The position numbers and the translations under genes are program-made. Of a stretch of 64,000 nt of DNA, positions 55,260 through 63,963 are shown one piece after another (position 1 is the first letter of the stretch; the number at the start of each line of letters is the position of its first letter). The notes beneath the pieces were generated by a model. The model ran no database searches, had not been told where the DNA came from, and worked only from the letters and a program-made list of their open reading frames with translations. Source of the stretch: Methylogaea oryzae. Its GTDB lineage: Bacteria > Pseudomonadota > Gammaproteobacteria > Methylococcales > Methylococcaceae. The DNA lies in NCBI RefSeq assembly GCF_019669985.1, contig NZ_AP019782.1, positions 156,001-220,000 on the forward strand. Reading direction: 5' to 3'.

Positions 55260-56648
55260 ATGACTGATCCTTCCCGCCCCGGCGCTCCTGTTCCTGGCGC
55301 GGCGGACAACGTCGCGCCGACTCCCGAGCAACGCCAACTGCTTGGCCTGAGCAACCTGCTATTGCTGCAGCGCAATGCGCGTCAGGCGGAAGACGTGCAT
55401 GCGCTGGCCTTCATCATCGTCAACGAGACGCGCCAGTTGTTGGACTACCGCCAGGCGGCCCTATGGCTGCGCCGGCCGGCTTCGCGGATTGCAGCGGTTT
55501 CCGGCGTGGCGTTGCTAGAGCCCAATGCGCCGTATGTGGCGTGGCTGCGGCAGGTGGCGGAGCATTTGGATGGGCAAACGGACGCTGCCGTTTTACGGCC
55601 GGTGGCCGCCGGCGACTTGCCGCAAGCCTTGGCTAAGGACTGGGGGCAATGGCTGCCGGCGCACGGTCTATGGGTGCGCTTCGGCACGGCGGCGGGCGAT
55701 GGCTTGGGCGGCTTGTTGTTGTGCCGGGATACGCCGTGGGTCGAAGGCGAGGGCTTGTTGTTGCAGGAATTGGCCGGCGCCTACGAGCACGCTTGGCATG
55801 CCCTGGCGCCGCCCCCGCCCTGGTGGCGCAAGCTGGTGTTGGATCGCGACCGGCGCTGGCTGATGCTGGCGATCGTGCTGGTATTTTGTTTTCCCGTGCG
55901 ACAGTCGGTGCTGGCCCCCGCGGAAGTGGTGGCGGCCGATCCGACGGTGGTGCGCTCCCCCATGGAAGGCGTGGTGGACCGATTCCATCTGGAGCCCAAC
56001 GACGTCGTCGCCAAGGATCAGTTGCTCATCACATTGGACGATACCGATTTGTCCAACCGTCTGGAAGTCAGCCGCAAGGCCCTCGCCGTCGCCGAGGCCG
56101 AGTACCGCCGCGCCGCCCAGCAAGCGGTGTTCGACAATAAGAGCAGGGCGGAGCTGACCATCCTCAAAAGCCGCATGGACCAGCAGGCGGCCGAGGTGGC
56201 TTATATGGATGATCTCATGGCGCGTTCCCAGGTGAAGGCGCCCCACGCCGGCATCGCCATTTTCAGCGACCCCCACGATTGGATGGGCAAGCCGGTGGCG
56301 GTGGGCGAGCGCTTGCTCATGGTGGCCGATCCCCAGCGGGTGGAGTTGGCGGTGCAGTTGCCGGTCGCCGATTTCATCGATTTGGAACCGGGTGCCGAAG
56401 TGGTGATGTTCCTTAACGTGGACCCGCACCATCCCATGACGGCGCGCCTGTACCGCGCCAGCTACCAGGCGGAGACCACGCCGGAGGACGTGCTGGCCTA
56501 CCTGGTCAAGGCGCGCTTCGACGCGGGCCAGGCGCCGCCCCGCATCGGATTGAAAGGCACGGCCAAGTTGTACGGCCAGCCGGTCACCTTGTTCCACTAC
56601 CTGTTCCGCCGACCGCTGGGAGCGGTGCGTCAATGGCTGGGGTTGTAA
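55260..56648 (+). CDS. GAF domain - TM - HlyD adaptor
   Basis: A 462-residue adaptor with an unusual N-terminus. Residues about 35-185 look like a GAF domain (ALAFIIVNETRQLLDYRQAALWL, GLWVRFGTAAGDGLGGLLLC), then a TM helix at about 200-218 (WLMLAIVLVFCFPVRQSV) and a periplasmic HlyD part (EVVAADPTVVRSPMEGVVDRFHLEPNDVV; DLMARSQVKAPHAGIAIF). A cytosolic ligand-sensing domain thus controls or monitors a periplasmic adaptor, by inference. The 3' end overlaps the M50 gene by 16 bp. Confidence 0.82.
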   Translation: MTDPSRPGAPVPGAADNVAPTPEQRQLLGLSNLLLLQRNARQAEDVHALAFIIVNETRQLLDYRQAALWLRRPASRIAAVSGVALLEPNAPYVAWLRQVAEHLDGQTDAAVLRPVAAGDLPQALAKDWGQWLPAHGLWVRFGTAAGDGLGGLLLCRDTPWVEGEGLLLQELAGAYEHAWHALAPPPPWWRKLVLDRDRRWLMLAIVLVFCFPVRQSVLAPAEVVAADPTVVRSPMEGVVDRFHLEPNDVVAKDQLLITLDDTDLSNRLEVSRKALAVAEAEYRRAAQQAVFDNKSRAELTILKSRMDQQAAEVAYMDDLMARSQVKAPHAGIAIFSDPHDWMGKPVAVGERLLMVADPQRVELAVQLPVADFIDLEPGAEVVMFLNVDPHHPMTARLYRASYQAETTPEDVLAYLVKARFDAGQAPPRIGLKGTAKLYGQPVTLFHYLFRRPLGAVRQWLGL

Positions 56649-58750
56649 GCCTGCCGCCTCTGCGGGAGGAGCTGCATTGCCTGCCTGGGCCGAGGGGCGA
56701 CGATGGCTACCCTTCCTGGACTTTGCACGATCCGGCCAATAATCGCTTCTTCCGCATCGGCTGGAGCGAGTTCGAGATCGTTTCCCGCTGGGCGTCGGGG
56801 GATGCGGAAGACATCGCCGCTTCGGTCAACGCGGACACCACCCTGAGCGTGAGCGCCGAGCAAGTGCATGCCTTGGCGAAATTTCTCATGGAGCAAAACC
56901 TGTTGCGCCTGCGGGGAGCCGCTGGTCGCGATTGGCTGCGCGGCCAGTGGGAGAAAACCCGCCACCATTGGGCCGTGTGGTTGTTGCACAACTACCTGTT
57001 CTTCCGCATCCCGCTATTGCGCCCGGACCGCTTCTTGGCGCGGGCTTATCCCTATGTCGCCTGGATGTACAGTCCGCGCTTCGCCTGGACCATGGTGGCG
57101 GTCGCTTTGGCGGGGCTGTACCTGGTGTCGCGCCAATGGGAGCATTTTCTCGGCACTTTCCTGCATTTCTTCAACTGGCAGGGCATGGTGTATTACGGGG
57201 TAGCGTTGTCTCTGGCCAAGGTCGCCCATGAATTGGGCCACGCCTTCACCGCCCATCGCCACGGCTGCCGCGTGCCGACCATGGGCATCGCGTTTTTGGT
57301 GATGTTTCCCGTGTTGTACACCGACGCCAGCGAAACCTGGAAAATCACCCGGCGCCGCAGCCGTTTGGCCATCGCCGGAGCCGGGGTCATGGTGGAACTG
57401 GGCCTGGCCGCCGTGGCGACGGTGCTGTGGAATTTCCTGCCCGACGGTCCCATGCGCAGCAGCGTATTCCTGCTGGCGGCTTCCACCTGGATCGTTACCC
57501 TGACGATCAATCTCAATCCCTTCATGCGCATGGATGGCTATTACCTATTGGCCGATTGGATGCGCGCGGAGAACTTGCAGCCCCGCTCATTTGCCTACAA
57601 TCGCTGGCACTTGCGCCGTCTGCTGTTCGGCCTGAAGGCGCCGCCGCCGGAGCCGTTGGCGCCGAAGACCGCGCGTTTTTTTGTGCTGTACGCCTGGTGT
57701 ACCTGGATTTACCGGTTCACCTTGTTCTTGGGGATTGCGCTGCTGGTCTACCACTTCGCTTTCAAGCTGCTGGGGCTGATTTTGATGATGGTTGAGGTGG
57801 GCTGGTTCGTTTTGCGCCCCATCGTCGCCGAGCTGCTGGCGTGGCGCAATATTCCCAGCGACGGCTTCGATCCAGGCCGCGTTCGCTTGACCCTGGTGGG
57901 GGTGGCGTTGCTGGCGGTGGTGGTGCTGATGCCCTGGCAGAAACGGGTGCGGGCGCCGGCCTTGCTCAAGGCGGAGGAGTATGCGGAGATTTTCGTGCCG
58001 TTCGGCGCCCGGCTGGATCGTTTGCCGGTGGTGTCCGGCGGGGCGGTGAAGGCGGGCGAGGCGCTGGCCGACCTCTCTTCCGCGGATTTGGAGTTTGAAG
58101 CCCGCCAAGCGGACGAGCGGGTGTCCTTGTTGCAGTGGCAATTGGCTTATCACGGCCTGGAGCAGGAATTGATCGGCAATCGCCAAGTGCTTTTGAAAGA
58201 GTTGGAAAGCGCCAGCGCCAAATTGGCCGGTTTCCGCGGACAGCAGAAATTGCTGGCGGTGCGGGCCGGTTTCGACGGCATCGTGCTGGATGTGAACCCG
58301 GACGTGAATATCGGCCAGTGGCTGAGCGAGGGGGAGCGGCTGATGGTGGTCATCAACCCGGCCGGTTTGCAGCTGGAAGCCTATGTGGCCGAGGACGATT
58401 TGTTGCAAGTGGAGGACGGCGCCGAGGGCCGCTTCTATCCGGATGACGCCGCCTTGCCGCCGGTGAATTGCCGCATCACGCGCGTCGATCGGGCCAGTGC
58501 CGCCAATTTGTCGCCTTATTTCGCTTCGGTTTATGGCGGCGAAGTGGCCGCCCGCAAGGGGGGCAACGCTACCTTGGTGCCCGAGAGCGCCGTGTACCGC
58601 GTGCTGTTGAAGCCGGAGCGTTCTGACATTTTGACCCGCCTGCCGCACACCCTGCGAGGCCAGGTTTATATCGCGTCCGGCGGCCGCAGCCTGCTGTTGC
58701 GCGCGTGGCGGCAGGCGGTGGCGGCGGTGATACGGGAGTCGGGGTTTTAG
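56633..58750 (+). CDS. M50 metalloprotease-HlyD fusion membrane protein
   Basis: A 705-residue integral membrane protein. An N-terminal winged-helix/PqqD-like region (about 25-100) precedes several TM helices. The catalytic site H199-E-L-G-H203 and the second metal motif N295-P-F-M-R-M-D301-G are intact, as in site-2 proteases. After more TM helices comes a HlyD-like half (about 430-660, RAPALLKAEEYAEIFVPF ... QKLLAVRAGFDGIVLDVNPDVNIG). Similar M50-HlyD proteins are seen in sactipeptide or bacteriocin-like export loci, where the protease fold may not cleave. No ATPase is present in this operon. It is the last gene before the terminator. Confidence 0.85.
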   Translation: MAGVVSLPPLREELHCLPGPRGDDGYPSWTLHDPANNRFFRIGWSEFEIVSRWASGDAEDIAASVNADTTLSVSAEQVHALAKFLMEQNLLRLRGAAGRDWLRGQWEKTRHHWAVWLLHNYLFFRIPLLRPDRFLARAYPYVAWMYSPRFAWTMVAVALAGLYLVSRQWEHFLGTFLHFFNWQGMVYYGVALSLAKVAHELGHAFTAHRHGCRVPTMGIAFLVMFPVLYTDASETWKITRRRSRLAIAGAGVMVELGLAAVATVLWNFLPDGPMRSSVFLLAASTWIVTLTINLNPFMRMDGYYLLADWMRAENLQPRSFAYNRWHLRRLLFGLKAPPPEPLAPKTARFFVLYAWCTWIYRFTLFLGIALLVYHFAFKLLGLILMMVEVGWFVLRPIVAELLAWRNIPSDGFDPGRVRLTLVGVALLAVVVLMPWQKRVRAPALLKAEEYAEIFVPFGARLDRLPVVSGGAVKAGEALADLSSADLEFEARQADERVSLLQWQLAYHGLEQELIGNRQVLLKELESASAKLAGFRGQQKLLAVRAGFDGIVLDVNPDVNIGQWLSEGERLMVVINPAGLQLEAYVAEDDLLQVEDGAEGRFYPDDAALPPVNCRITRVDRASAANLSPYFASVYGGEVAARKGGNATLVPESAVYRVLLKPERSDILTRLPHTLRGQVYIASGGRSLLLRAWRQAVAAVIRESGF

Positions 58751-58770
58751 CCGGCGTCCGATCGGCGCCG

Positions 58771-58799
58771 AAGCCCCTCGGAGGAGGGGCTTGGCTTTT
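58771..58799 (+). terminator. Intrinsic terminator of the export operon
   Basis: AAGCCCCTC (58771-58779), loop GGAG and GAGGGGCTT (58784-58792) form a 9-bp perfect stem, followed by GGCTTTTA. It lies 20 bp after the M50 gene stop and just before the convergent lipoprotein gene, so it may work in both directions. Confidence 0.75.
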
Positions 58800-58807
58800 A
58801 CGCCGGC

Positions 58808-59419
58808 TTAATCGAACTTCACGGAGTTGATGATTTCTTGCAGGACGGCGCGGACGCTTTGGAATTCCGCCGTGTCGCTGGCGCCCATGAAGTTGTAGTA
58901 GTAATTGTCCTTGTCGTAAGCCTGCCAAATGATGCGCTGGTGGCCGTCTTTGCCGGCGTCGATCAGCTCCCACCCTCTGGCGCACTGTACCTTCGGATTG
59001 CTTTGGCATTTGTCGTCGCGGCGCTTGGCCTCGATGTTTTTCCCCTGCTTTATCTCATCCTTCGCCATGGTCAGGGAAGCTTTGACGGAAGCTTCCGCCG
59101 GGAAATTGCTCGCCATGCTGGTGTAGTGGAACTGGAACGAGGCAGTGCCGCCCACTTTCTGGAACTGGGCGTTTTCCCCTTCCGGATCGCCGCCCACCTT
59201 GGCCCAGCCGGCCGGGATGGTGAAGTGGAATTTGCGCGCTTTATTGCTGTAAGTGACCGGGGCCGCGCTGGCGCTCTCCTGCCCGGAGACGCTGCCGCCT
59301 CCGACGCCCGCTTGGGGCTTCAAAGCGTTTTGCGCGATATTGCTAAGCTGGCCTTCGGAGCAGGCGCCGGCGCTAAGGGCCAGGGCCAGGGTAATCAGGC
59401 TGGTGCCGATTTTTTTCAT
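58808..59419 (-). CDS. Hypothetical lipoprotein
   Basis: A 203-residue protein. ATG 59419 gives a signal peptide with lipobox SAGAC (Cys20), whereas the open upstream frame is Arg-rich. The mature part has a Gly/Ser linker and a compact alpha/beta domain (KFHFTIPAGWAKVGGDPEG, MAKDEIKQGKNI, RIIWQAYDKDNYYYNFMGAS) ending LQEIINSVKFD. The layout is that of a short envelope lipoprotein with a PsbP/photosystem-like fold, but I cannot name the family. Two Cys (DDKCQSNPKVQCARG) could form a disulfide. Confidence 0.7.
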   Translation of the reverse strand: MKKIGTSLITLALALSAGACSEGQLSNIAQNALKPQAGVGGGSVSGQESASAAPVTYSNKARKFHFTIPAGWAKVGGDPEGENAQFQKVGGTASFQFHYTSMASNFPAEASVKASLTMAKDEIKQGKNIEAKRRDDKCQSNPKVQCARGWELIDAGKDGHQRIIWQAYDKDNYYYNFMGASDTAEFQSVRAVLQEIINSVKFD

Positions 59420-59591
59420 TGTGGTTTTCCCCCGTTTTAGTTGGTCTGCGATGGGGCGCGGACGGCGCCGCCAGGCCGCGCGGCATACGCAGCCGACGGC
59501 GAGTATTCTCTGCCGCCGCCTCGGTGTCAATCTTAGGGGAATATTAGGAGCGGCTTCCGGCGGCTGGGGCGCCGCCGGAAGCATTCGATGG

Positions 59592-60470
59592 TCAGCCGGC
59601 GTTACCGCAGCGGAATTGGCTGGGCCAGTCGCGGTAGTTGAACACTTGGCCGTCCTGGCGCACTTTGGCGATGTTGGCCAGGTCCACGTCGCCGTATACC
59701 CACTGGGTTTTGCCGTATTCGCCGATGGCCAGCACGCCGTTGTCGGGAAAGCCCCGGTCCACCGGCGTATAGATGGCGGCCGAACCGGTGTTGACGTCCA
59801 CCGCTTCCGACCACGGCGCCTCGCCCACCGTAGGGGACTGCACCACGTAGCACTGGTTTTCCAGGGCGCGGGCCTGGCAGCCGATGCGCACCCGCCAGTA
59901 GCCGGCCAGGGTGTCGGTGCAGCTGGGCACCAGTATCAGGTCGGCGCCGGCTTCCACCTGCTTTCTGGCGATCATGGGGAATTCGCTGTCGTAGCAGATG
60001 TTGATGCCGATGCGGCCCAGGTCGGTGTCGAACACTCTGATGTCGTCCCCCGCTTTGATGAGCCACTGCTCGTTTTCGAAGCGGGTCATCTGCAGCTTTT
60101 CCTGGAAATCGCTGCGGCCGTCCGGGTAGAACAGGTAGGACCGGTTGCGGTAGCTGCCATCCTCCATGCGCACAGGGAAACTGCCGGCGACGATGTGGGC
60201 GGCGTGCTGTTTGGCCTGGGCCTCGAACAGCTTGAAAAAGTCGGGGAGCACTTGCTGCATCGCCTCCAGCTGCTTGTCCAGGGAGGAATAAATCTCCTTG
60301 GAGAACAGCGAAGGCAGCTCCATGCTGAAATATTCCGGGAATACCAGCAGCTTGGCCCCGTTGGCCGCCGCTTCGGCAACCCAGCGGGCGATTTTGGCTT
60401 CGTAGTTGGCCCAGTTTTCCAGGAAACCGATGTCGTATTGCGCGGCGGCGATGCGGAAAGAACCGGCCAT
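59592..60470 (-). CDS. Carbon-nitrogen hydrolase (nitrilase superfamily)
   Basis: A 292-residue enzyme with the Glu-Lys-Cys triad in place: LLVFPEYF (Glu), DFQEKLQMTRFE (Lys) and INICYDSEFPM (Cys). Family blocks LILVPSCTDTLAGYWRVRIGCQARALENQCYVVQS-type follow. Predicted to hydrolyse an amide or nitrile. ATG 60470 shares its A with the TGA of the upstream GNAT gene (TGATG), so the two are translationally coupled. In other bacteria this pair also occurs as one fused polypeptide. Confidence 0.9.
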   Translation of the reverse strand: MAGSFRIAAAQYDIGFLENWANYEAKIARWVAEAAANGAKLLVFPEYFSMELPSLFSKEIYSSLDKQLEAMQQVLPDFFKLFEAQAKQHAAHIVAGSFPVRMEDGSYRNRSYLFYPDGRSDFQEKLQMTRFENEQWLIKAGDDIRVFDTDLGRIGINICYDSEFPMIARKQVEAGADLILVPSCTDTLAGYWRVRIGCQARALENQCYVVQSPTVGEAPWSEAVDVNTGSAAIYTPVDRGFPDNGVLAIGEYGKTQWVYGDVDLANIAKVRQDGQVFNYRDWPSQFRCGNAG

Positions 60471-61075
60471 CAGGTCGACTCCTTCAGGGGTTTCAGCCAG
60501 AACACCATCGGCTTGGCGGTCTCCTCGGTCTCGCCCACGTCCTTCCAGGTATAGTGGGTGACCAGTTCGGGATGCTTGACGTAGCCGAACTTGCTCCAGA
60601 TGGGATCCAGCGGCGCGTAATCGGCCGGGCGCAGCGGATGGTTTTCCGGCCGCTGCACGCAGCAGAAGGTGCACCAGTCGAAACGGCCCAGCTTGCGGGC
60701 GTGGCCTTCGCGGCCGTCGAAGAAATGCTTGTAGATGCCTTTGCCGCGGTGGCTCTTCAGCAGCACCGATTCGGCGCAGTAGAAGATGCGCTGCGGGTCG
60801 TAGCCGGCGTCCACGAAGGGCTGCTGGAACTCCTCGGTCTCGTCCGCCATGGGCAGGCCGGTGGAAGCGCCCACCGCCGTGTCGCCGTCATAGGCCAGCA
60901 CCACCACGCTGTCGGGCGAATTCACGTAGGTGCGCAAGTACTTTTCCTCGTACTCCTGGGTGCCGTCGTACAGATAGGGGAAGTCTCGGAACACTTCGAT
61001 GCGCAGTCGCGCCAGATCGGAGAGGTAAGGCTCGATGGCCCGGCCGGAAAGGCACTTGATGGTGATGTCGGACAT
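60470..61075 (-). CDS. GNAT acetyltransferase coupled to the nitrilase
   Basis: A 201-residue acetyltransferase: ARLRIEVFRDFPYLYDGTQEYE at the start, IFYCAESVLLKSHRGKGIYKHFF (acetyl-CoA loop RGKGI) and a CxxC-containing loop WCTFCCVQRPENHPL. No signal or TM. The stop overlaps the nitrilase start. Substrate unknown; joint action with the nitrilase on an amide-bearing substrate is likely. Confidence 0.88.
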   Translation of the reverse strand: MSDITIKCLSGRAIEPYLSDLARLRIEVFRDFPYLYDGTQEYEEKYLRTYVNSPDSVVVLAYDGDTAVGASTGLPMADETEEFQQPFVDAGYDPQRIFYCAESVLLKSHRGKGIYKHFFDGREGHARKLGRFDWCTFCCVQRPENHPLRPADYAPLDPIWSKFGYVKHPELVTHYTWKDVGETEETAKPMVFWLKPLKEST

Positions 61076-61106
61076 GGGTCTTGTTTGTCGGAGTCTGGGA
61101 AAGCAC

Positions 61107-61173
61107 GTAGGCCGGGATAAGGCGCAGCCGTTCCCGGCGACTTGCCGGAAACGCTACGCTTATTCCGGCCTAC
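61107..61173. repeat. REP/BIME-like palindromic repeat
   Basis: GTAGGCCGGGATAAGGCG at 61107-61124 pairs with CGCTTATTCCGGCCTAC at 61157-61173, with a smaller CCCGGC/GCCGG stem inside. This is the layout of the enterobacterial REP family sequence. It lies in the gap between the GNAT and NTF2-like genes, in the leader of the GNAT-nitrilase operon. Confidence 0.75.
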
Positions 61174-61184
61174 ACCGAAGCCGA

Positions 61185-61592
61185 TCAGCCCTTGCTGACC
61201 TGGTCGATCCAGTCCTGCAGGTTGTAGTAATTGGTGATGCGGGCCACTTTGCCGTCGCGCACGTCGAAGAAGGCGCCGGCCGGCAGGCGGTATTTTTGTC
61301 CATGCGCTTCCGGCAGGCCTTCGTCGGTGCGCAGGTATTCGCCCAGCACCACGAATTCCGCGGCGGCGCGCTTGCCGTCTTCGCTGGCCATGATGACCAT
61401 GTCCACCAGCTCTTCTTTATAGGCGCCGTTCATGCGGTCCATGAACGCGCGGAAAGCGTCCTTGCCCACTTCGCGGGCGCCCTGGTTGATGTCGTGGATG
61501 ACGTCGTCGGTGAGCAGGTTCAGGAAGGTGTCCATGTCGCCGGCATTGAAGGCGGCATAGTAGTTCTTGATGAGGGTAATCGTCTGGTTCAT
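61185..61592 (-). CDS. NTF2-like / SnoaL-type protein
   Basis: A 135-residue alpha+beta cone fold: NQTITLIKNYYAAFNAGDMDTFLNLLTDDVIHDINQG at the N-terminus, GKDAFRAFMDRMNGAYKE, then EFVVLGEYLRTDEGLPEAHG and FFDVRDGKVARITNYYNLQDWIDQV at the end. These blocks are the nuclear-transport-factor-2/SnoaL superfamily, which includes ketosteroid isomerases and many proteins of unknown substrate. A single domain; no signal peptide. Confidence 0.82.
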   Translation of the reverse strand: MNQTITLIKNYYAAFNAGDMDTFLNLLTDDVIHDINQGAREVGKDAFRAFMDRMNGAYKEELVDMVIMASEDGKRAAAEFVVLGEYLRTDEGLPEAHGQKYRLPAGAFFDVRDGKVARITNYYNLQDWIDQVSKG

Positions 61593-61633
61593 GGGCTTTG
61601 GCTCCCGTGGCTAGGCCGAATAAAAGGCGCGAA

Positions 61634-62512
61634 TTATCGCAGTTTTGCCGCCTGAGGGGTACCCGTGACGGCTTTTTCGCCGCCGTTCAGCGCGGCCAGT
61701 TGCCTCGCCACGAACAGGGCCGGGTCCACTTTGGCGCCGTTAAGGTAGACGTTCCAGTGCAAGTGGGGGCCGGTGACGCGGCCGGTGGCGCCTACGGCGC
61801 CCAGGATATCGCCTTTCCTGACGATTTGGCCCTCGCGAGCATCGATGCGGCTCATGTGGAAATAACCGGTGATCAGCCCCTGTCCGTGATCGACGAAGAC
61901 GGCGTTGCCGTTGAAGAAATACTCGCCGGCGTTGATGACCCGGCCGTCCGCCGGTGCATTGATAGGCGCCCCGGCGGGCGCGGCGATGTCCAGGCCGCTG
62001 TGGGGGTCGCGCGGTTGTTTGTTGAAAAAACGCCGCAGGCCGAAGGGACTGCTCAGCGGGCCTTGGGCCGGCAGGCGGAAGTCGGTGTCGACCTCGGTTT
62101 GTTCGCTCCATGTGGACAAGGCTTGCGCGAGGATTTTGCTCTCCCGTTCGATGCGTGCCTGGTCTTCCGGATTGGGGTTCACCATGCGCTGATTGGGTAT
62201 GGTGAGGTATTGGGCGGGGTATTGCTTATCCTTAATGGAAAACGCCAGGGTCGACTCGCCCAAGGCGCTGTGTACCGTCAATTGTTGCGGGCCGGGTTTG
62301 GCGGTCAGCGGAATGCCCACCAGGGCCGTCCATTGGTTGTCGTGGCTGAGGACCATGACGCGCTTGTCTTGGTAGTAGGCCGTTGGCGCCGGTGTTTGGG
62401 CGTCGCCCAGCGGCAGCGCCACGATGCCGCCGGGCACCGGATCCGCATCGGGCAGGGCCGCCGCGGCCGCGAGGCCGGGCAATAGGGCGAGTAGTAACCA
62501 GGTTTTACGCAT
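61634..62512 (-). CDS. M23 peptidase (LytM domain), exported
   Basis: A 292-residue periplasmic protein with a signal peptide (MRKTWLLLALLPGLAAAAA). An N-terminal Ig-like part precedes the LytM/M23 domain (about 150-270) with PFGLRRFFNKQPRDPHSGLDIAAP (Zn ligands His and Asp), VFVDHGQGLITGYFHMS and GPHLHWNVYLNG (HLH). All metal residues are present, so it is predicted to be an active peptidoglycan endopeptidase. It overlaps the xseA stop by 8 bp, so the two are translationally coupled. Confidence 0.92.
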   Translation of the reverse strand: MRKTWLLLALLPGLAAAAALPDADPVPGGIVALPLGDAQTPAPTAYYQDKRVMVLSHDNQWTALVGIPLTAKPGPQQLTVHSALGESTLAFSIKDKQYPAQYLTIPNQRMVNPNPEDQARIERESKILAQALSTWSEQTEVDTDFRLPAQGPLSSPFGLRRFFNKQPRDPHSGLDIAAPAGAPINAPADGRVINAGEYFFNGNAVFVDHGQGLITGYFHMSRIDAREGQIVRKGDILGAVGATGRVTGPHLHWNVYLNGAKVDPALFVARQLAALNGGEKAVTGTPQAAKLR

Positions 62513-63857
62513 CTCGGGTGTCCTCTACGGTGCTGATGACGATGCCTTCCGCCAGGCGGGTCTCTAGCCGTTCGCCCGGGGCGATGTCGCGGAAGGAGCG
62601 GATGATTTCGCGGTCCCGCTGGCGGAAGGCGATGGCGTATCCCCGGCCCAGGGTGGCCAAGGGGCTGATGGTCTGCAAAGCGTGACTTAGTCGCGCCAAC
62701 TCCTGCTGCCGGGGCTGCAGCGCGCGCGCCATAGCAGCTTTTAATCGCTGTTGCAGGTGGCTGGCATGGGTAAGCAATACCGCCAAATGCTGGCGCGGGT
62801 CGTGTCGCTGCAAGCGGGCTTGGCCGCGTTCCAGCCGCTGCCGGCGCCTTTGTAGATCGCCGGTGGCTGCGCGTCGCAGGCGTGCTTCCAATTCATCCAG
62901 TCGCTGCGCTTGGTTTTGCAAACGCTTGGCGGGATGCTGTTGCGCCAGACGCTTCTCGGCATGATTCAGCGCCGTCGTTTTTTGCCGCAGCAGGGCGAGT
63001 GCGCGCTGGGACAGACGCGATTCCAGGCGCTGCAGGCCGGCTAGCCAAGCCTCGCCGTCCGGACTGGCGGCTTCCGCCGCCGCGGAAGGCGTGGGGGCGC
63101 GCAGGTCGGCGACGAAATCGGCGATGGTAAAGTCGATTTCATGGCCGACGCCGGTGATGACGGGCGTTTCGCAGGCGTAGATGGCGCGGGCGACAGCCTC
63201 CTCGTTGAATGCCCATAAGTCTTCCAGGGAGCCGCCGCCTCGCGCCAAAATCAGTACGTCGCACAAGCCGGAGCGGTCCGCTGCTTGGATGGCTTTGACG
63301 ATTTCGAACTTGGCTTCCGTGCCTTGCACTTTAACCGGCAAGATCGTCACGGCGATGGCGGGGAAGCGTCGCTTGAGCACGGTGACGATGTCGCGCACGG
63401 CGGCGCCGGTGGGCGAGGTTATGACGCCGATACGGTTCGGAAGGCGCGGGATGGGGCGTTTGCGGGTCGCGTCGAACAGGCCTTCCGCCGCCAATTTTTT
63501 CTTCAACGCCTCGAAAGCCCGTTGCAAAGCCCCGTCGCCGGCTTGTTCCAGGGATTCCACCACTAATTGGTAGTCGCCGCGCGGTTCATACAGGCTGACT
63601 TGCGCTCGGGCGAGGACCTGCATGCCGTTTTCAGGGCGGAAGCAGAGGTAGCGCGCTTGTTGCCGGAACAGCGCGCAGCGCACTTGGGCGTCCGCATCCT
63701 TTAAAGTGAAATAGAGGTGGCCGGATGTGGGGGTGGCTAGGTTGGATAGTTCTCCCTCCACCCACACGACATCGAAATGTTCGGCCAGCAATAGCTTGGC
63801 TGCGCGGTTGAGGCGGGAAACGCTGTAAATGGTGCGGGATGGCGGGGCGGTGCTCAT
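62505..63857 (-). CDS. xseA: Exodeoxyribonuclease VII large subunit
   Basis: A 450-residue nuclease subunit. The OB-fold part (1-100: YSVSRLNRAAKLLLAEHFDVVWVEGELSN), then IPRLPNRIGVITSPTGAAVRDIVTVLKRRFP, ILARGGGSLEDLWAFNEE and TGVGHEIDFTIADFVADLRAPTPSAAAE, the catalytic domain of XseA, are all present. The C-terminal coiled coil (about 270-400) and LGRGYAIAFRQRD follow. Acts with XseB in single-strand DNA degradation. Confidence 0.95.
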   Translation of the reverse strand: MSTAPPSRTIYSVSRLNRAAKLLLAEHFDVVWVEGELSNLATPTSGHLYFTLKDADAQVRCALFRQQARYLCFRPENGMQVLARAQVSLYEPRGDYQLVVESLEQAGDGALQRAFEALKKKLAAEGLFDATRKRPIPRLPNRIGVITSPTGAAVRDIVTVLKRRFPAIAVTILPVKVQGTEAKFEIVKAIQAADRSGLCDVLILARGGGSLEDLWAFNEEAVARAIYACETPVITGVGHEIDFTIADFVADLRAPTPSAAAEAASPDGEAWLAGLQRLESRLSQRALALLRQKTTALNHAEKRLAQQHPAKRLQNQAQRLDELEARLRRAATGDLQRRRQRLERGQARLQRHDPRQHLAVLLTHASHLQQRLKAAMARALQPRQQELARLSHALQTISPLATLGRGYAIAFRQRDREIIRSFRDIAPGERLETRLAEGIVISTVEDTRDA

Positions 63858-63963
63858 AAGGCTTTCATTGTACTATGCTGTCGAGCGACGTCTTTCACGG
63901 TGAGGGACGCGCCTTGTTATTGTGTTCTGCGCGCGATTTAACTTGGGACCTAGGGGATGTGAC

